Part shown: positions 8,092 through 14,262 of the stretch, one piece after another
Numbering within the stretch: the stretch's first letter is position 1
Layout: the number at the start of each line of letters is the position of its first letter
Source: Bryobacteraceae bacterium
GTDB taxonomy: Bacteria > Acidobacteriota > Terriglobia > Bryobacterales > Bryobacteraceae
DNA: 16,931 bases
Assembly (NCBI GenBank): GCA_030039005.1
Contig: JASHQT010000681.1
Coordinates: 1-16,931, forward strand
Direction of reading: 5' to 3'
Notes under the pieces: generated by a model
Seen by the model: only the letters and a program-made list of their open reading frames with translations
Database searches by the model: none
What the model was told of the DNA's origin: nothing
Made by a program: the position numbers and the translations under genes

Positions 8092-8877
8092 ATGACAGGT
8101 GAACAAAACAACGGGAATCCAGTTCGGCTGCTCTTAGTCGACGAGTTTGCGCTGTTCCGGGCTAGCTTAGGGCGATACCTCGCTTCGGAGCTTGGCCTCG
8201 AAGTCGTCCGCGAATGCGGGACTCGCGAGGAGGCCCTGGCGGCGCTAGCGAATACAACCGTGGATGTAATCTTGTTCGATTTGGATGCGGATGTCGAACA
8301 TGCCGATGACTTCATGCCGGCCGCCCGCGAAGCAGGCTACGAGGGCCGATTTCTGGTCCTGGCCGGTAGTCCGGACGTGAGGAGGTTGGCGTTGGCGCTG
8401 AAGCTGGGGGCCACGGGTATCTTCCTGAAATCCGAAGCGCTGGAACGCCTGGGGCCTGCCATTCAGCTGGTCGCCAAAGGCGAAGTCTCGATCGATCAGA
8501 AGATCATTCGCTTGATCGCCGAGCAGATTCTCTTTCCCTACAGCCGTTCGGAGGGCAAAGAAGCCTTGGCGCCGTTGGGCGAACGCGAACGCAATGTACT
8601 GGAGGGCATCGTCCAGGGTCTATCCAATCGGAAGATTGGCGAGAGTATGGGTCTATCGGAAAGTTCAGTAAAGAACATCGTTCAACGTCTGTTCGGAATC
8701 GCCGGCGTGAATACGCGCAGCCAGCTTGTGCGAGCGGCCTTGGAAGGATCTTTAGATACAAAGGAGCTTGTCAATCGGCAATCCAAGGACGGCACGCCTC
8801 TCTCCCGCTCAAAGCCTGAAAGTTCGCAGCAGTTAATCGGCGCTAACCTCCTGGATTCCAGCCAATCTGATGACTAA
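8092..8877 (+). CDS. LuxR/NarL-type response regulator with altered receiver active site
   Basis: This 261-residue regulator has an N-terminal receiver domain (about 11-130) and a C-terminal LuxR-type helix-turn-helix (about 162-220: LGERERNVLEGIVQGLSNRK, IGESMGLSESSVKNIVQRLF). The receiver keeps the presumed phospho-acceptor D63 (ILFDLDAD) and the conserved lysine K113 (GIFLKSE). The usual acidic pair is Asp-Glu (LLLVDEF, D17-E18), the position expected to hold the switch Thr/Ser reads Ala (FLVLAGS, A91), and the loop after D63 lacks the normal 'MP' turn. Phosphorylation may therefore be weak or signal-independent. A 40-residue polar tail follows the HTH. An in-frame TAA lies 9 nt upstream of the ATG, which fixes the start, although the ribosome site is poor. 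No histidine kinase is present in the window. It is divergent from the efflux operon, so control of that operon is possible but unproven. Confidence 0.9.
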   Translation: MTGEQNNGNPVRLLLVDEFALFRASLGRYLASELGLEVVRECGTREEALAALANTTVDVILFDLDADVEHADDFMPAAREAGYEGRFLVLAGSPDVRRLALALKLGATGIFLKSEALERLGPAIQLVAKGEVSIDQKIIRLIAEQILFPYSRSEGKEALAPLGERERNVLEGIVQGLSNRKIGESMGLSESSVKNIVQRLFGIAGVNTRSQLVRAALEGSLDTKELVNRQSKDGTPLSRSKPESSQQLIGANLLDSSQSDD

Positions 8878-8910
8878 TCCTTCGGCTAGGCCTGAGCGAT
8901 GGGCCTTGTA

Positions 8911-8938
8911 GGTTCCTAATTCGGGCGCCACCGGAACC
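8911..8938. terminator. Weak hairpin after the response regulator gene
   Basis: GGTTCC and GGAACC form a 6-bp stem with a 16-nt loop, 33 nt beyond the regulator's stop and followed by the mildly T-rich AGATTGTATTTT. It could help end transcription of the plus-strand gene, but the loop is long and the T-tract is interrupted. Confidence 0.2.
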
Positions 8939-9022
8939 AGATTGTATTTTCCATCACACTTTCCTGGATCCCTGGGCAATACCTCAGATGGTCGTCGCGC
9001 GGCCAATGCTTCCTGCAACGGC

Positions 9023-9038
9023 GCGAGCGCATGCTCGC
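9023..9038. repeat. Inverted repeat GCGAGC-GCAT-GCTCGC
   Basis: A perfect 6-bp GC-rich stem with a 4-nt loop lies in the gene-free stretch 8878-9101 between convergent genes. No T-tract follows on either strand. It may be a barrier or mRNA-end structure; nothing else is visible in this stretch. Confidence 0.35.
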
Positions 9039-9081
9039 TAGCCCATAGAGGCGCGGGCGCACCTCAATACGGGAAAGTAAG

Positions 9082-9097
9082 CTCGCTTGTGGGCGAG
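9082..9097 (-). terminator. Possible terminator hairpin after the heme/ankyrin gene
   Basis: On the minus strand CTCGC-CCACAA-GCGAG lies 4 nt after the stop of the 613-residue gene and is followed by CTTACTTTCC. The stem is short and the T-tract imperfect, so this is a weak rho-independent candidate. Confidence 0.3.
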
Positions 9098-9101
9098 TCA
9101 T

Positions 9102-10943
9102 TTAGCGCGCGGCGCGTTCGCCTTCCAGGCTGGCGATTAAGTGTGTGTGCTGATATTCGCGCGCCAAATCGAGCGCGGTCTTCCCGTCCTTGGTGCGCGC
9201 ACTCGCCCGGGCGCCGGATTTGAGCAGCAACTCGATCATCGCCGAATCGCCGAAATCGATGGACGCCGCGTACAGCAGCGGTGTCATCCCGTGTTTGTCG
9301 ACGTGATTCACGTCCGCCCCGCGCTCGATCAACAGCCGCGCCATGTCCACACGATTGGCAAGGGTAGCCCAATCGAGGACGGTCATGTTGTCGGAATCCG
9401 TCTCATCGGCCTTGGCGCCCGCGTCCAGCAGGGCTCGAACGGATTCCATCCGGTTTGTCGTGGCTAGTTCCAGCAGAGGCGCCGTGGGGAACATTCCGAT
9501 GAGATTCATCTTCTCGTCTATGCGATCGCCTTGCTTCACCAGCCTGGCAACAATGCCGGCGTTGCCCGAGAAGGTGGCGAGAAACAAAGGCGTGGCGTTG
9601 AACATCGCCGCGCCTTGTCCCTGCGGCAGCCGCACCTCGGCGCCGTGATCGAGAAGCAGCTTCATGGCGGCAACTGAATTGGGATACTGCGCGGTAACCA
9701 GGAGAGCGGAGAACCGGTCATTGGCACGTGCGTTCACGTTGGCGCCGCGATCGAGCAGCAACTTCATTTTCTGGACGTCCGGCGCGGCCAGCATCAGCGC
9801 TGTAACGCCGCCGGCCTTGGTCACCGAGTTTGGATCGAAGCCGCTCGCCAGCAGCTTCGTCACATCCGCTGTGCTGCCAAACAGCAGCGTCTGGGCCCAC
9901 GGCTCGATGCCATGGGGCTCGGCTTCGGTGAGCACCGGGTGCACTTCTTTCGTCGGACCCAGCGCGGTCGCCAGCGCCATCACGGCCAAGCTGTCGCCCA
10001 TCATCGAAATGAACTGATCGTGCCCGTAAGGATGCCCCGTCTCGAAATACGGAGGGCTTACCGGCGCCGGGGGATGCAAGCGCGACACCACGTGCCAGGA
10101 GCCGTCGGGCATTTGGGTGTGCAACAGATATTCGATGCCGCGCGTCCAGGCCGGATCGGTAATCGCGACGCTGCCCGCTTCGTGCAGCGCCACCAGTGTC
10201 TGGCCGGTGGAATAGGCATCGCTCTCGCGCCCGTCCAGCGATGCCCATCCACCGTCGGGGCGCTGCATCGCCGCAAGTTCGGCTGCCAGTTTCTTCAAGT
10301 CCGCCCGATCAGCGCCCGCCCAATATGCGCCCATCAGTTGATAGACGCGCTCTTCGGTGGCGTGCGGCTGATGCGAAAGGAGCCAGGCTCGCGCTCGCCC
10401 GACCCGCGCGGCGACGTCGGCCTTTTGGCTCGGATGGGCATAAAGCTGGATGGCGCGCAGCGAGACCGCCGTCGCGCTGAACGCGCTATAGGATTCCGGT
10501 GGGCGTTCGTCGGCGGTCTCCCAGTGGCCGTCGGCCTCCTGGCGCGCCCCGAGCAATCGCGCGTATACCGCCGTCACCAGGCTGGGACGCACGCCCGCCG
10601 CGTGGGCCGCGAGCATCGCGTAACCATCGTTCATGGATGGATCGATGACGTGCGTGTACTCGACGGCGCGCGGGAAATTGGAGAAATAGCCCAAAGCACT
10701 CGCCGCATCGGCACGGGCGGCCTGTTCATCCACCGGAATGCCGTGCTCGCGCGCCGCTCGAAGCGCCATCTCCGGGAAAACCTGCTGATGGCAGGAGATG
10801 CAGCTCTGCTTGTGATACCAGTTGCGCTGGCTCGATTGAATGATCGTCACGCCTTTTGCCGCGGCGTTTTGAATTTGGCCCACGGAAGCGTCTCCGGCGC
10901 AGAGCGCGGACACTGAGCACAGCAGCGCGAACCAGAGTTTCAC
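9102..10943 (-). CDS. Secreted fusion: CxxCH heme motif, QW-like alpha-toroid repeats and ankyrin repeats
   Basis: The start is a GTG at 10943 preceded by GGAGGAGG (5-nt spacer). It yields MKLWFALLCSVSALCAG, a clean signal peptide; a longer frame to 11060 would put about 39 non-signal residues in front. The 613-residue product has three visible parts. Residues 44-54 (HKQSCISCHQQ) hold one CxxCH covalent-heme motif. Residues about 100-330 have repeats QEADGHWE, QRPDGGWASLDGRESDAYST and QMPDGSWHV, the QxxDGxW pattern of squalene-cyclase/prenyltransferase alpha-alpha toroids; the cyclase DxDD catalytic motif is not seen. Residues about 350-605 hold roughly seven ankyrin repeats (VTKLLASGFDPN, MKLLLDRGANVNAR, MARLLIERGADVNHVDKHG, ALDLAREYQHTHL). 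The protein is presumably periplasmic. No reaction can be assigned; binding or redox sensing are guesses. I associate similar fusions with soil Acidobacteriota. Confidence 0.9.
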   Translation of the reverse strand: MKLWFALLCSVSALCAGDASVGQIQNAAAKGVTIIQSSQRNWYHKQSCISCHQQVFPEMALRAAREHGIPVDEQAARADAASALGYFSNFPRAVEYTHVIDPSMNDGYAMLAAHAAGVRPSLVTAVYARLLGARQEADGHWETADERPPESYSAFSATAVSLRAIQLYAHPSQKADVAARVGRARAWLLSHQPHATEERVYQLMGAYWAGADRADLKKLAAELAAMQRPDGGWASLDGRESDAYSTGQTLVALHEAGSVAITDPAWTRGIEYLLHTQMPDGSWHVVSRLHPPAPVSPPYFETGHPYGHDQFISMMGDSLAVMALATALGPTKEVHPVLTEAEPHGIEPWAQTLLFGSTADVTKLLASGFDPNSVTKAGGVTALMLAAPDVQKMKLLLDRGANVNARANDRFSALLVTAQYPNSVAAMKLLLDHGAEVRLPQGQGAAMFNATPLFLATFSGNAGIVARLVKQGDRIDEKMNLIGMFPTAPLLELATTNRMESVRALLDAGAKADETDSDNMTVLDWATLANRVDMARLLIERGADVNHVDKHGMTPLLYAASIDFGDSAMIELLLKSGARASARTKDGKTALDLAREYQHTHLIASLEGERAAR

Positions 10944-10977
10944 GGCCACCTCCTCCAGGGAATGAAGCAATTTTACC

Positions 10978-11217
10978 TTAAACGTCATAGACAACGCCGT
11001 CGATGCGCACCTTGGAGCACCAGAAGCAATGGTGAATGGTTTTCCCCGGAACCAACTCACTCAGGTTCAGAGTACGCCAATAGTGAATGCGCAACATACA
11101 CAGAAACGATGCGAGGGCGACGGATTCGTGCTTCCGGTGCGGCCACAATTTCGCTACCCGCCGCGCTAAATCGTGATCAGGCCCGTCCTGGCTTTTCTGT
11201 TCCCGTGGAACCTGCAT
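10978..11217 (-). CDS. Possible small CxxC protein
   Basis: This frame encodes 79 residues from an ATG at 11217 with GAGGGAG about 9 nt upstream, or 39 residues from an internal ATG at 11097 that lacks a ribosome site. The C-terminal part reads like a genuine small metal-binding protein: VPGKTIHHCFWCSKVRIDG, then VVYDV, with one CxxC preceded by two histidines. Codon choice in this part is natural for the region. The stop lies 34 nt before the GTG of the heme/ankyrin gene, so the two could share a transcript. I do not recognise the N-terminal half, and the whole ORF could be fortuitous. Confidence 0.4.
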   Translation of the reverse strand: MQVPREQKSQDGPDHDLARRVAKLWPHRKHESVALASFLCMLRIHYWRTLNLSELVPGKTIHHCFWCSKVRIDGVVYDV

Positions 11218-11268
11218 AAGCTAAAGCTCCCTCGCGAAATTCCCCGCGACCCACCGCCTGAAAGCCCT

Positions 11269-11274
11269 TAGAAT
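11269..11274 (+). promoter_or_regulatory. TAGAAT -10 box placed for a leaderless transcript
   Basis: TAGAAT ends 6 nt before the ATG of the small secreted protein, which has no Shine-Dalgarno sequence. Transcription from this box would start at or next to the ATG and produce a leaderless mRNA. I see no convincing -35 element 17 nt upstream. Confidence 0.3.
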
Positions 11275-11280
11275 TACTCC

Positions 11281-11607
11281 ATGGCAAGTCTCGCGAAAAT
11301 TCTTTTGTTCGCAGCCGGCGCTCCGGGCGCCATTTACGCCCAAACCGCGTCGCCGCCGCCGCTTGCGCCCGCGATGCAGAGCGCCATTCACCGCATCATC
11401 CATGGAACGCCGAACCCTCCACCCATCCAGCTCACTGGCTCTCCGGCCGCCGGGCTCTGCTCCGTTCCGTTGCTCGAAATGCGCGTCGAGCATCCCGAGC
11501 GCTTCGCCATCAAGTCCGCGCCCGCTCCCCGATCCGGCGATGCGATCCCGTCGGTGAAGGGACCCGCTCCGTCTTGTAAGGCAGTGCAATCCGCCCAACG
11601 TCCCTAA
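11281..11607 (+). CDS. Small secreted protein, unknown function
   Basis: This 108-residue protein begins with a signal peptide (MASLAKILLFAAGAPGAIYA, cleavage before QTAS). The mature part is proline-rich with two cysteines. Its core GLCSVPLLEMRVEHPERF resembles short secreted acidobacterial proteins I remember only as hypothetical. It has no ribosome site and may be translated from a leaderless mRNA. Its stop is two bases from the stop of the convergent 612-residue gene, so the two transcripts must end in, or run through, each other. The opposite strand is open over the same stretch, but that frame has no signal peptide or recognisable motif and is judged a shadow. Confidence 0.7.
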   Translation: MASLAKILLFAAGAPGAIYAQTASPPPLAPAMQSAIHRIIHGTPNPPPIQLTGSPAAGLCSVPLLEMRVEHPERFAIKSAPAPRSGDAIPSVKGPAPSCKAVQSAQRP

Positions 11608-11609
11608 CA

Positions 11610-13448
11610 TCATTCTTGTGGAACGAACGGCGACTTCGCGCCGTACGGCAGCGCCGTCATCAGCGCTTCCACCTTGCGAATTTTGCCGTCCTGAATGCGA
11701 AACGCCTCGCCCACGTCGACACTGAACGGCCGCTTGGCCGCGCCCGGCATATCGTGCTTGCCTTCCCCTGGTGCGTTCACCCACAGCACATCGCCGCGAT
11801 GATGGAACATGAAGAATCCGAAGACCACCTGCCGGTCGGAGTCCACTACTAAGAATCGCCGCGGAAAAATCCGGCTGATGTAATTGAATACCTGGGTGTC
11901 TAGCTGCGCCGAGCATCCCAGCGCACCGCTGGTCTTCATTCCATTTTCGAACCGATTGCAATCGGAATCGAAGTCCGCCACCTTTCCGTTGCCCTGCTCG
12001 ATCGCCTCGAAATATTGATTCGTGATCGCGGTGAGCCGGCTCCGCGGCAGCCGCTCGGATTCTGGCACGGTTTCGAGCAGCACCGGATCGGGCGCGCCCG
12101 CCTTTTCCATCAGATCGAACGTCCGCGGATTTCGCACCACCACGCTTTCGGCTTCCCTGACGCGATGGTTCTCGATCTTCAGCCGCAGCGCCAGGGCGAT
12201 GCCGTGGCCGTTTTCCTTCATTGTTCCGAAGAAAGCAGCCTGTCCAGCTTCCGGATCGTCGAAATATTCCTTGTATATGCCGCGCGCGCTGGCCGCGGCC
12301 CATAGCCCGTCGCCCGGTTTCAGCGCCACGTCGTTCTCGGTGAACTGGACGTCCGCCGTGACAGGAATTCGCGAAGGATCGTGCGCCACCATCGCGTCCA
12401 AATACCGGTTGACGAAACCTTCGAGACAAACGCGATCGCAGGAAGAATCCGGAGCGCCCGCCGCGTGCGCGCCGGGAGCGGCGGCCACGAACGGGCTCGG
12501 CGTCCGATAGGGAATACTGGTCTGCAATGCCTCCACTTTGAGGATCTTGCCGTTCCTGATCTTGTACAATTCCGCCACGTCCAGCGTGACGGGCGCTTGA
12601 TAGGGCAGCGGAATGGAAACCGCGCCGTGGCCCGCGATGTCCACCGATTTCACCGTCCCCGGAATGTGAAACAGCAGCCAACCCAACACTAAACCGCGCT
12701 CTTCGTCGATCACCAGAAAACGCCGTGGCTCAATACTCCGCACGAAGCTGAAAAATTTGGTGTCGAGCTGGTCCTTGCAACCGAGCGACGCGAAGGTCCA
12801 GGAGTCCCCGGGGTCCAGCTTCAGGCTAGGATTGTTAGTCGTCTGCACGCCATTCTGCACGCGGTTGCACGTCGCGTCGAACGGGACCATGGCGCCAGCG
12901 CTGTGTTCGATGCCATCGGAATATTGGCTCGCGATGGCGATCATCTGTTCGCGCGAGCGGCGTTCGGACTTTGGCAGGACCGTGCTGAACAACGGATCCG
13001 GCTGGCCCATGGCTTCGATGGCCTGCGCCGCGCCCGGATCGCGCACCACGATGGTCTCCGCCTCGCGGATCAGCCCATGTTCGATTTTGAGGCGTAGCGC
13101 GAACGCCACCGGGTTGCCGTTCTCGCGCAGCGTTCCCAGAAATCCTGCTTGGCTGGCCTCGGGATCGGCGACATAAAGCTTGTAGGTTCCCAGACCACTG
13201 GCCGTCCCCCAGATGCCTTCGCCGAGCGGGATCTCCTGTTCGTTCTCGGTGAACTTCACCCGCGAATCGAGCGGGAGCGAGTAAGGATTCCGCGCCAGCA
13301 TCGCATCCAGATACTGATGGATGTACCCCTCCAGGCACGCGCGGTTGCAAGCTGCAGTGGAATTCGCGGCGGGCGCAGCCTGAATCGAGATCGCAGCCAG
13401 AGCGAAGCAGCACCACACAAGCAGAACGCGACACGCGAAGACCCGCAT
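11610..13448 (-). CDS. Secreted protein made of two homologous ~280-residue halves with paired cysteines
   Basis: This 612-residue protein begins with a signal peptide (RVLLVWCCFALAAISIQAAP). It consists of an internal duplication: repeat A runs from Cys34 to about 320 and repeat B from Cys337 to about 609, joined by an Ala/Pro/Gly linker. Both repeats open with C-x-R-x-C-L-E-G and share YLDAM, FTEN, a G-[EQ/D]-G-[IL]-W block, DPEA-[SG]-QA, ALRLKIE, REAE, PRRFLV and a closing VEAL-x-T-[SA]-[IL]-PY. Of the first 36 aligned positions 19 are identical. Each repeat has four cysteines (34, 38, 194, 224 in A), suggesting disulfides. I recall related single-domain proteins in Acidobacteriota and DUF8021-like proteins in fungi; an NTF2-like fold is possible. 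Function is unknown. No ribosome site precedes the ATG. Confidence 0.9.
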   Translation of the reverse strand: MRVFACRVLLVWCCFALAAISIQAAPAANSTAACNRACLEGYIHQYLDAMLARNPYSLPLDSRVKFTENEQEIPLGEGIWGTASGLGTYKLYVADPEASQAGFLGTLRENGNPVAFALRLKIEHGLIREAETIVVRDPGAAQAIEAMGQPDPLFSTVLPKSERRSREQMIAIASQYSDGIEHSAGAMVPFDATCNRVQNGVQTTNNPSLKLDPGDSWTFASLGCKDQLDTKFFSFVRSIEPRRFLVIDEERGLVLGWLLFHIPGTVKSVDIAGHGAVSIPLPYQAPVTLDVAELYKIRNGKILKVEALQTSIPYRTPSPFVAAAPGAHAAGAPDSSCDRVCLEGFVNRYLDAMVAHDPSRIPVTADVQFTENDVALKPGDGLWAAASARGIYKEYFDDPEAGQAAFFGTMKENGHGIALALRLKIENHRVREAESVVVRNPRTFDLMEKAGAPDPVLLETVPESERLPRSRLTAITNQYFEAIEQGNGKVADFDSDCNRFENGMKTSGALGCSAQLDTQVFNYISRIFPRRFLVVDSDRQVVFGFFMFHHRGDVLWVNAPGEGKHDMPGAAKRPFSVDVGEAFRIQDGKIRKVEALMTALPYGAKSPFVPQE

Positions 13449-13456
13449 ATCGGGTC

Positions 13457-13462
13457 ATCATA
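13457..13462 (-). promoter_or_regulatory. TATGAT -10-like box next to the start of the duplicated secreted protein
   Basis: TATGAT on the minus strand matches five of six -10 bases and ends 8 nt before the ATG at 13448, which has no Shine-Dalgarno sequence. Initiation here would give a leaderless or nearly leaderless mRNA. No good -35 box is visible, so this is tentative. Confidence 0.25.
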
Positions 13463-13568
13463 TCCGATCCACGGCCAGCGTCGCTTCATTGCAAAAGTGT
13501 TTCGATTCAGGCCATGTGACGTGAAAGATACAGCAGTACGGTTTTGGTCCATGCCAGGCGTTTTGTCG

Positions 13569-13598
13569 TTGACCCGGCGCTCGCCTGGATGGTATAAA
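13569..13598 (+). promoter_or_regulatory. Sigma70-like promoter for the PilZ gene
   Basis: TTGACC (13569-13574) and TATAAA (13593-13598) are spaced by 18 nt, each with five of six consensus bases. This is the best promoter match I found in the window. Transcription would begin near 13605, giving a leader of about 80 nt before the ATG at 13686. Confidence 0.6.
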
Positions 13599-13611
13599 AA
13601 ACTTTCCTTTT

Positions 13612-13658
13612 GTTGCGGGTGTTAGGCAACCAAAATGGGCGCTGCAGGGGTTGCAGCG
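13612..13658 (+). promoter_or_regulatory. Two hairpins in the 5' leader of the PilZ mRNA
   Basis: GTTGC/GCAAC (13612-13616 with 13626-13630, 9-nt loop) is followed by a perfect 7-bp stem CGCTGCA/TGCAGCG (13640-13646 with 13652-13658, GGGGT loop). They lie between the predicted transcription start and the start codon and could influence translation or mRNA stability. They do not match a riboswitch class I know. Confidence 0.4.
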
Positions 13659-13685
13659 TGATCCTTGTGTCTTCGTAGTGTCTAC

Positions 13686-14039
13686 ATGTTTGCATCGGAG
13701 CGGCGATCTCGTCAGCGTTTTCCGCTCGCCTTGGCCGTGGAGTACCGTCTGCTCGGCCAGCGCGCGAGCTCGGGCTGGGGTTGGACTTCCAACATCAGCA
13801 GCAGAGGTGTGCTTTTTGAAATTGCCCAGCAAGACTCGCTTTCGGGGCTGATTGAAGTTGTGGTGAACTGGCCTTACGTGCTGGACGGGGTGTGCGCTTT
13901 GAAGCTCGTGATGAGGGGGCGGGTAGTGCGTATCGGCGGGCGCACCGTCGCGGTGGAATCGACGCAGCACGAATTCCGTACTGCCGGTCCGGTAAGCACG
14001 CGGCGTGAAGAACCGCGCTTTAGGACCGCAGCCTTGTGA
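13686..14039 (+). CDS. PilZ-domain protein (probable c-di-GMP receptor)
   Basis: This encodes 117 residues from the ATG at 13686; a TTG at 13665 would add seven residues without a better ribosome site. The protein is essentially one PilZ domain. The c-di-GMP-binding signatures are both present: RxxxR at R7-R11 (RSRQR) and the NxSxxG motif at N36-G41 (NISSRG), followed by VLFE. The rest (LIEVVVNWPYVLDG, LVMRGRVVRIGGRTVAV) fits the beta-barrel, and it ends in a short basic tail. It is presumably a cytoplasmic adaptor that changes partner behaviour when c-di-GMP binds. The partner is unknown and no cyclase or phosphodiesterase gene is in the window. The next plus-strand gene is a TPR lipoprotein; a link to exopolysaccharide or surface structures is inference. 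Confidence 0.88.
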   Translation: MFASERRSRQRFPLALAVEYRLLGQRASSGWGWTSNISSRGVLFEIAQQDSLSGLIEVVVNWPYVLDGVCALKLVMRGRVVRIGGRTVAVESTQHEFRTAGPVSTRREEPRFRTAAL

Positions 14040-14258
14040 AAACCAATTCTTTTTTTTACCAGTAAGCACGCCCAAAAGTACTAGTACCCACTTGATTACT
14101 TTAGCCGCTTAGTCTCTTCCACTGCCAACCAAATGCTTCAAAATAGGATCAAGCACATTTAAGACTTGGATTCGCATTTCCAGGAGTATGTTTGATTTGT
14201 CTCCCGCGGCTGGACGAAAAGCTGCGGCGTCTCCGGGGATTGGGTGGAGGATTCAAAG
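14040..14258. other. Intergenic region between PilZ and TPR genes
   Basis: These 219 bp start with an 8-T run (14050-14057) just after the PilZ stop. No strong GC stem lies directly before the run, so termination there is uncertain. Next come GTAAGCACGC at 14062-14071 (the same 10 bases occur at 13992-14001) and a perfect 10-bp palindrome GTACTAGTAC at 14078-14087. TTCAAA and TAAGAC with a 17-nt gap, around 14133-14166, form only a poor promoter match. A 24-codon frame sits at 14188-14262. Confidence 0.5.
14078..14087. repeat. Perfect palindrome GTACTAGTAC
   Basis: This 10-bp self-complementary site lies 171 bp before the TPR gene start, in AT-rich intergenic DNA. It could be an operator half-pair, but no protein can be assigned and a chance palindrome is possible. 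Confidence 0.3.
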
Positions 14259-14262
14259 ATGA
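14188..14262 (+). CDS. Possible 24-codon leader ORF coupled to the TPR gene
   Basis: An ATG at 14188, directly after AGGAG (only 1 nt spacing, shorter than ideal), opens 24 codons. They end in a TGA that overlaps the ATG of the TPR lipoprotein as ATGA. The peptide has no recognisable motif. It may be chance, or an upstream ORF that couples translation. Confidence 0.2.
   Translation: MFDLSPAAGRKAAASPGIGWRIQR

Noticed and set aside
8833..9101. Two small minus-strand frames of about 61 codons in the gap after the response regulator
   Set aside because: Neither has a ribosome site or protein-like pattern, one overlaps the regulator's 3' end, and hairpins fit a non-coding stretch better.
9912..10916. 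A 334-codon plus-strand frame opposite the heme/ankyrin gene
   Set aside because: Composition is dominated by Arg, Gly and His and no motif is seen; the opposite strand has convincing ankyrin and toroid repeats.
9102..10943. Reading the toroid repeats as a functional squalene/hopene cyclase
   Set aside because: Only QW-like structural repeats are visible; the DxDD catalytic motif is not seen and the region is much shorter than a complete cyclase.
9102..11060. Longer start for the heme/ankyrin protein at 11060
   Set aside because: It would bury the signal peptide behind about 39 residues and overlap the possible small CxxC gene; the GTG at 10943 has a strong ribosome site directly before a clean signal peptide.
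11221..12681. A 486-codon open frame on the minus strand
   Set aside because: It overlaps the duplicated secreted protein in another frame, is rich in Arg/Gly as expected of an out-of-frame reading of GC-rich DNA, and has no signal or domain.
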